This document shows, one piece after another, positions 23,892 to 25,481 of a stretch of DNA of 25,481 nt; positions within the stretch are counted from its first letter, which is position 1; each line of letters opens with the position of its first letter. The notes under the pieces are model-generated. The model was not told the origin of the DNA, did no database searches, and saw only the letters and a list, made by a program, of their open reading frames with translations. A program made the position numbers and the translations under genes. The stretch is from JBCCFX01 sp039029515 (GTDB lineage Bacteria > Planctomycetota > Phycisphaerae > Phycisphaerales > SM1A02): positions 1 through 25,481 of the forward strand of contig JBCCFX010000032.1 of the NCBI GenBank assembly GCA_039029515.1, read 5' to 3'.

Positions 23892-23910
23892 GGTCTCCCG
23901 ATCGGGGACC
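23892..23910 (+). promoter_or_regulatory. Leader hairpin of rpsT
   Basis: GGTC-T-CCC (23892-23899), loop GATC, GGGGACC (23904-23910): seven pairs with one bulged T, in the predicted 5' untranslated region about 40 bases before the GTG start. In other bacteria S20 controls its own translation; whether this stem takes part is unknown. Confidence 0.4.
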
Positions 23911-23951
23911 GCCGGCTCAACGTGATGCCGGTCCTATGTGAGGAATGTCTC

Positions 23952-24227
23952 GTGCCGAATACCAAGTCTGCTCAGAAGCGCGTCCGTCAGAGTGCCAAGC
24001 GCAATTCGCTCAACCTGTGGCGAAAGCGTCGCATCAAGGACCAGACCAAGGCATTCCTTCGCGCCGTGCAGGAGCAGGACGTGAAGACCGCCGAGACGGA
24101 GTACCGCAAGACGGTCAGCCTGCTCGACAAGGTCAGCTCGACCAGCACGATGCACAAGAACACGGCATCACGCCGCAAGAGTCGACTGAACAAGCGTCTC
24201 AAGGACCTGAAGCTCAAGTCCGCCTGA
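23952..24227 (+). CDS. rpsT: 30S ribosomal protein S20
   Basis: This 91-residue basic protein opens MPNTKSAQKRVRQSAKRNSL (V read as M from GTG 23952), the standard S20 start, and ends in a Lys/Arg-rich helix (TMHKNTASRRKSRLNKRLKD). S20 binds 16S rRNA early in 30S assembly. The GTG has AGGA (23941-23944) seven bases upstream. An in-frame ATG at 23922 would add ten residues not found in the family and is rejected. Length is normal. It stands behind a good promoter and is followed by a small hairpin and the CPBP protease gene. Confidence 0.97.
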   Translation: MPNTKSAQKRVRQSAKRNSLNLWRKRRIKDQTKAFLRAVQEQDVKTAETEYRKTVSLLDKVSSTSTMHKNTASRRKSRLNKRLKDLKLKSA

Positions 24228-24251
24228 TTCAGTTCTCGTTCGCCGTCGATG

Positions 24252-24271
24252 GTGCGACCTCGTCGTCGCAC
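24252..24271 (+). terminator. Hairpin between rpsT and the CPBP gene
   Basis: GTGCGAC (24252-24258) and GTCGCAC (24265-24271) pair perfectly with a 6-base loop in the 61-bp gap. Without a T-run it may be a partial terminator or an RNA-processing site reducing expression of the downstream gene. Confidence 0.4.
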
Positions 24272-24288
24272 AGCATCGGGAGTGTTAG

Positions 24289-25068
24289 ATGAGCGCACGG
24301 CCGCGGCGCGCGTCGCATGAGCACGGCGAGTCGTACTGGATCGAGTCCCGACGACCGCTGCCGATCCTGCTCTTCCTTCTACCCCTTATTTTCGCGTACG
24401 AATGCGGGATGGCCTTCATCCTTCGTTCCGACGATCACCTCGTCACCAATCGCGCCCACAAGTCACTGCTCGAGTTCTTCGAGGTGGTTGGCATCGCGCC
24501 GACAGGCGGGCTGTTCCTCGGTGGCCTCGCCATCATCGCCGTCCTGTTCATCTGGCACCTGCTGAACCGTGATCCGTGGCGTGTTCGCTTCGGCAACGTC
24601 GGCCTGATGTACATCGAGGCGATGGTGCTCACCCTCCCACTGCTCATCCTCAGCCGACTGATCAGTCAGGAACTCGCTGCCGTACCATCGACCGGTCCGC
24701 CGTCGCTGGAAGGCCTCGGCATGTGGTCGCAGATGACCATCAGCGTCGGCGCAGGACTGTACGAGGAACTCCTGTTTCGCATGCTCGCGATCGCGGTGCT
24801 CCATACGCTACTTGTGGATATCGCGGGGTTGAGCACGGTATACGGCGCACTCATCGCGATCCTGCTCTCCGCCGCCCTCTTCACCTGGTATCACCCCCTC
24901 GACGGTGATGATGGATCACTGTCAGCACGCCGATTGGTCTTTTTCTTCGTCGCCGGCGTGTATTTCGGGGTGGTCTTCGTTGCGCGAGGCTTCGGTATCG
25001 TGGTCGCGGTCCACGCCCTGTACGACGTGGTGACCGTGATCATGCTGTCATCGCGGGCTGAGGGGTGA
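24289..25068 (+). CDS. CPBP-family intramembrane glutamic endopeptidase
   Basis: This 259-residue membrane protein has about seven helices. The CPBP (CAAX protease/bacteriocin-processing) signature is complete: EELLFR with E159, E160 and R164, FTWYH with F198 and H202, and HALYD with H242 and D246. Family members cleave peptides within or near the membrane; substrates vary and cannot be told here. The ATG at 24289 has GGGAG (24278-24282) six bases upstream. It follows rpsT in the same direction and may be co-transcribed with it. Confidence 0.93.
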   Translation: MSARPRRASHEHGESYWIESRRPLPILLFLLPLIFAYECGMAFILRSDDHLVTNRAHKSLLEFFEVVGIAPTGGLFLGGLAIIAVLFIWHLLNRDPWRVRFGNVGLMYIEAMVLTLPLLILSRLISQELAAVPSTGPPSLEGLGMWSQMTISVGAGLYEELLFRMLAIAVLHTLLVDIAGLSTVYGALIAILLSAALFTWYHPLDGDDGSLSARRLVFFFVAGVYFGVVFVARGFGIVVAVHALYDVVTVIMLSSRAEG

Positions 25069-25097
25069 TTCGCGACATCTGACCCGATGAATTTTCG

Positions 25098-25163
25098 GAA
25101 CACCCGGCACATTCCGGGCGTTCAACGGTACAAGGAAGACAGTGAGGTCCGTGGTCGGACCTC
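25098..25163 (+). promoter_or_regulatory. Two hairpins in the gap before the thioredoxin-like gene
   Basis: GAAC-A-CCCGG (25098-25107) pairs with CCGGG-C-GTTC (25114-25123), nine pairs with one mismatch; it may terminate the CPBP transcript. GAGGTCCG (25144-25151), loop TGGT, CGGACCTC (25156-25163) is a perfect 8-bp stem about 115 bases before the next start. Neither has a T-run. Confidence 0.45.
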
Positions 25164-25277
25164 CGCCGTGCGGCACGCCCCGGGCACCCAACGTGAGGCC
25201 CGTGGAGGAAACGCCCGAAACCGCACCGCAGACATCGGACAATGTTGGTCCGAATGAGATTCGGAAGGAGTGCACTT

Positions 25278-25481
25278 ATGCGTCGAATGAATGCTGCCTG
25301 GATTGTTCCCGCCCTCGCTGTGGGCCTCGGCTCGACGGCCATGGCCGACGACTCACTGACCGTTGGCGACGAAGCGCCCGCGATCGAGATTTCACACTGG
25401 CTCAAGGGCGAGCCCGTCGAGAAGTTCGAAGAAGGCCAGGTGTATGTCGTTGAGTTCTGGGCAACGTGGTGTGGCCCGTGC
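25278..25481 (+). CDS. Secreted thioredoxin-like (TlpA/ResA-type) protein, 5' part
   Basis: The first 68 residues run off the window. The signal peptide (MRRMNAAWIVPALAVGLGST followed by AMA) is followed by a typical AhpC/TSA-Redoxin opening (LTVGDEAPAIEISHWLKGEP) and VVEFWATWCGPC, the CxxC redox motif, which is the last thing visible. Such proteins reduce or exchange thiol-disulfide bonds in the periplasm, often for cytochrome maturation or general redox care. The ATG at 25278 has GGAAGGAG (25263-25270) seven bases upstream. Confidence 0.92.
   Translation, partial: MRRMNAAWIVPALAVGLGSTAMADDSLTVGDEAPAIEISHWLKGEPVEKFEEGQVYVVEFWATWCGPC

Larger units (their letters stand above)
23451..23951. 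other. 500-bp divergent gap between the propeller gene and rpsT
   Basis: No convincing gene. The left half is the leader of the minus-strand 21426-23450 gene and is full of stems; the right end holds the rpsT promoter and leader. Short frames on both strands (for example 23447-23755 minus, 102 codons) have no recognisable domain and overlap the structured leader. Confidence 0.7.

Overview
The window looks like chromosomal DNA of a planctomycete of the Phycisphaerae type. The DNA is GC-rich and most genes are well spaced. It carries many secreted or lipid-anchored beta-propeller proteins, four of which end in paired dockerin-like calcium loops of the form 'G.GxVNVDDLIAVINxFG.CP'. It also has a prepilin-type pseudopilin with an FTIVELLVVVSIIALL N-terminus and UnbV/ASPIC (CRTAC1-type) proteins. 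This combination is familiar from marine Phycisphaerae. The assignment rests on protein style only, because no rRNA is present.

Layout. Positions 1-458 hold a broken or rearranged pseudopilin gene: its 5' part is on the minus strand and the matching continuation is on the plus strand inside an inverted repeat. Positions 696-1892 (minus) encode a secreted PQQ-type sugar dehydrogenase, divergent from a 911-residue secreted dockerin protein with an SGNH-like C-terminal domain (2085-4820). Next come a ferrous-iron uptake operon, feoA-feoB plus an unlisted 48-residue membrane protein (4853-7311), with a Fur-box-like palindrome, and a 1168-residue protein with 21 FG-GAP/VCBS blades and a dockerin pair (7491-10997). 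A second group holds a SYLF lipoprotein, a conserved-looking unknown with a possible N-terminal HTH, and an HTTM/gamma-carboxylase-like membrane protein (11123-14465). It is followed by another propeller-dockerin protein (14700-16040) and tRNA-Arg(ACG) on the minus strand.

Positions 16285-17414 contain no convincing gene but are rich in structure: three arrays of degenerate 7-bp repeats (33 units), a 69-bp foldback, and several perfect hairpins. A three-gene cluster of unknowns follows (17415-18828). It converges with a minus-strand pair of lipoproteins, a TPR protein and a CRTAC1/UnbV propeller (18794-21336). Upstream of that pair is another CRTAC1/UnbV-dockerin protein with a strongly structured leader (21426-23450). 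The right end carries rpsT with a clear promoter and leader hairpin, a CPBP-family intramembrane protease, and the start of a thioredoxin-like (TlpA-type) protein cut by the window end.

How the genes work together: apart from feo and rpsT, the theme is the cell envelope and exported calcium-binding propellers. The dockerin proteins have no cohesin partner in the window, so their anchoring or sorting is open. The most interesting unexplained items are the inverted pilin segment, the heptad arrays beside the tRNA, and the unknown 17.4-18.8 kb cluster.
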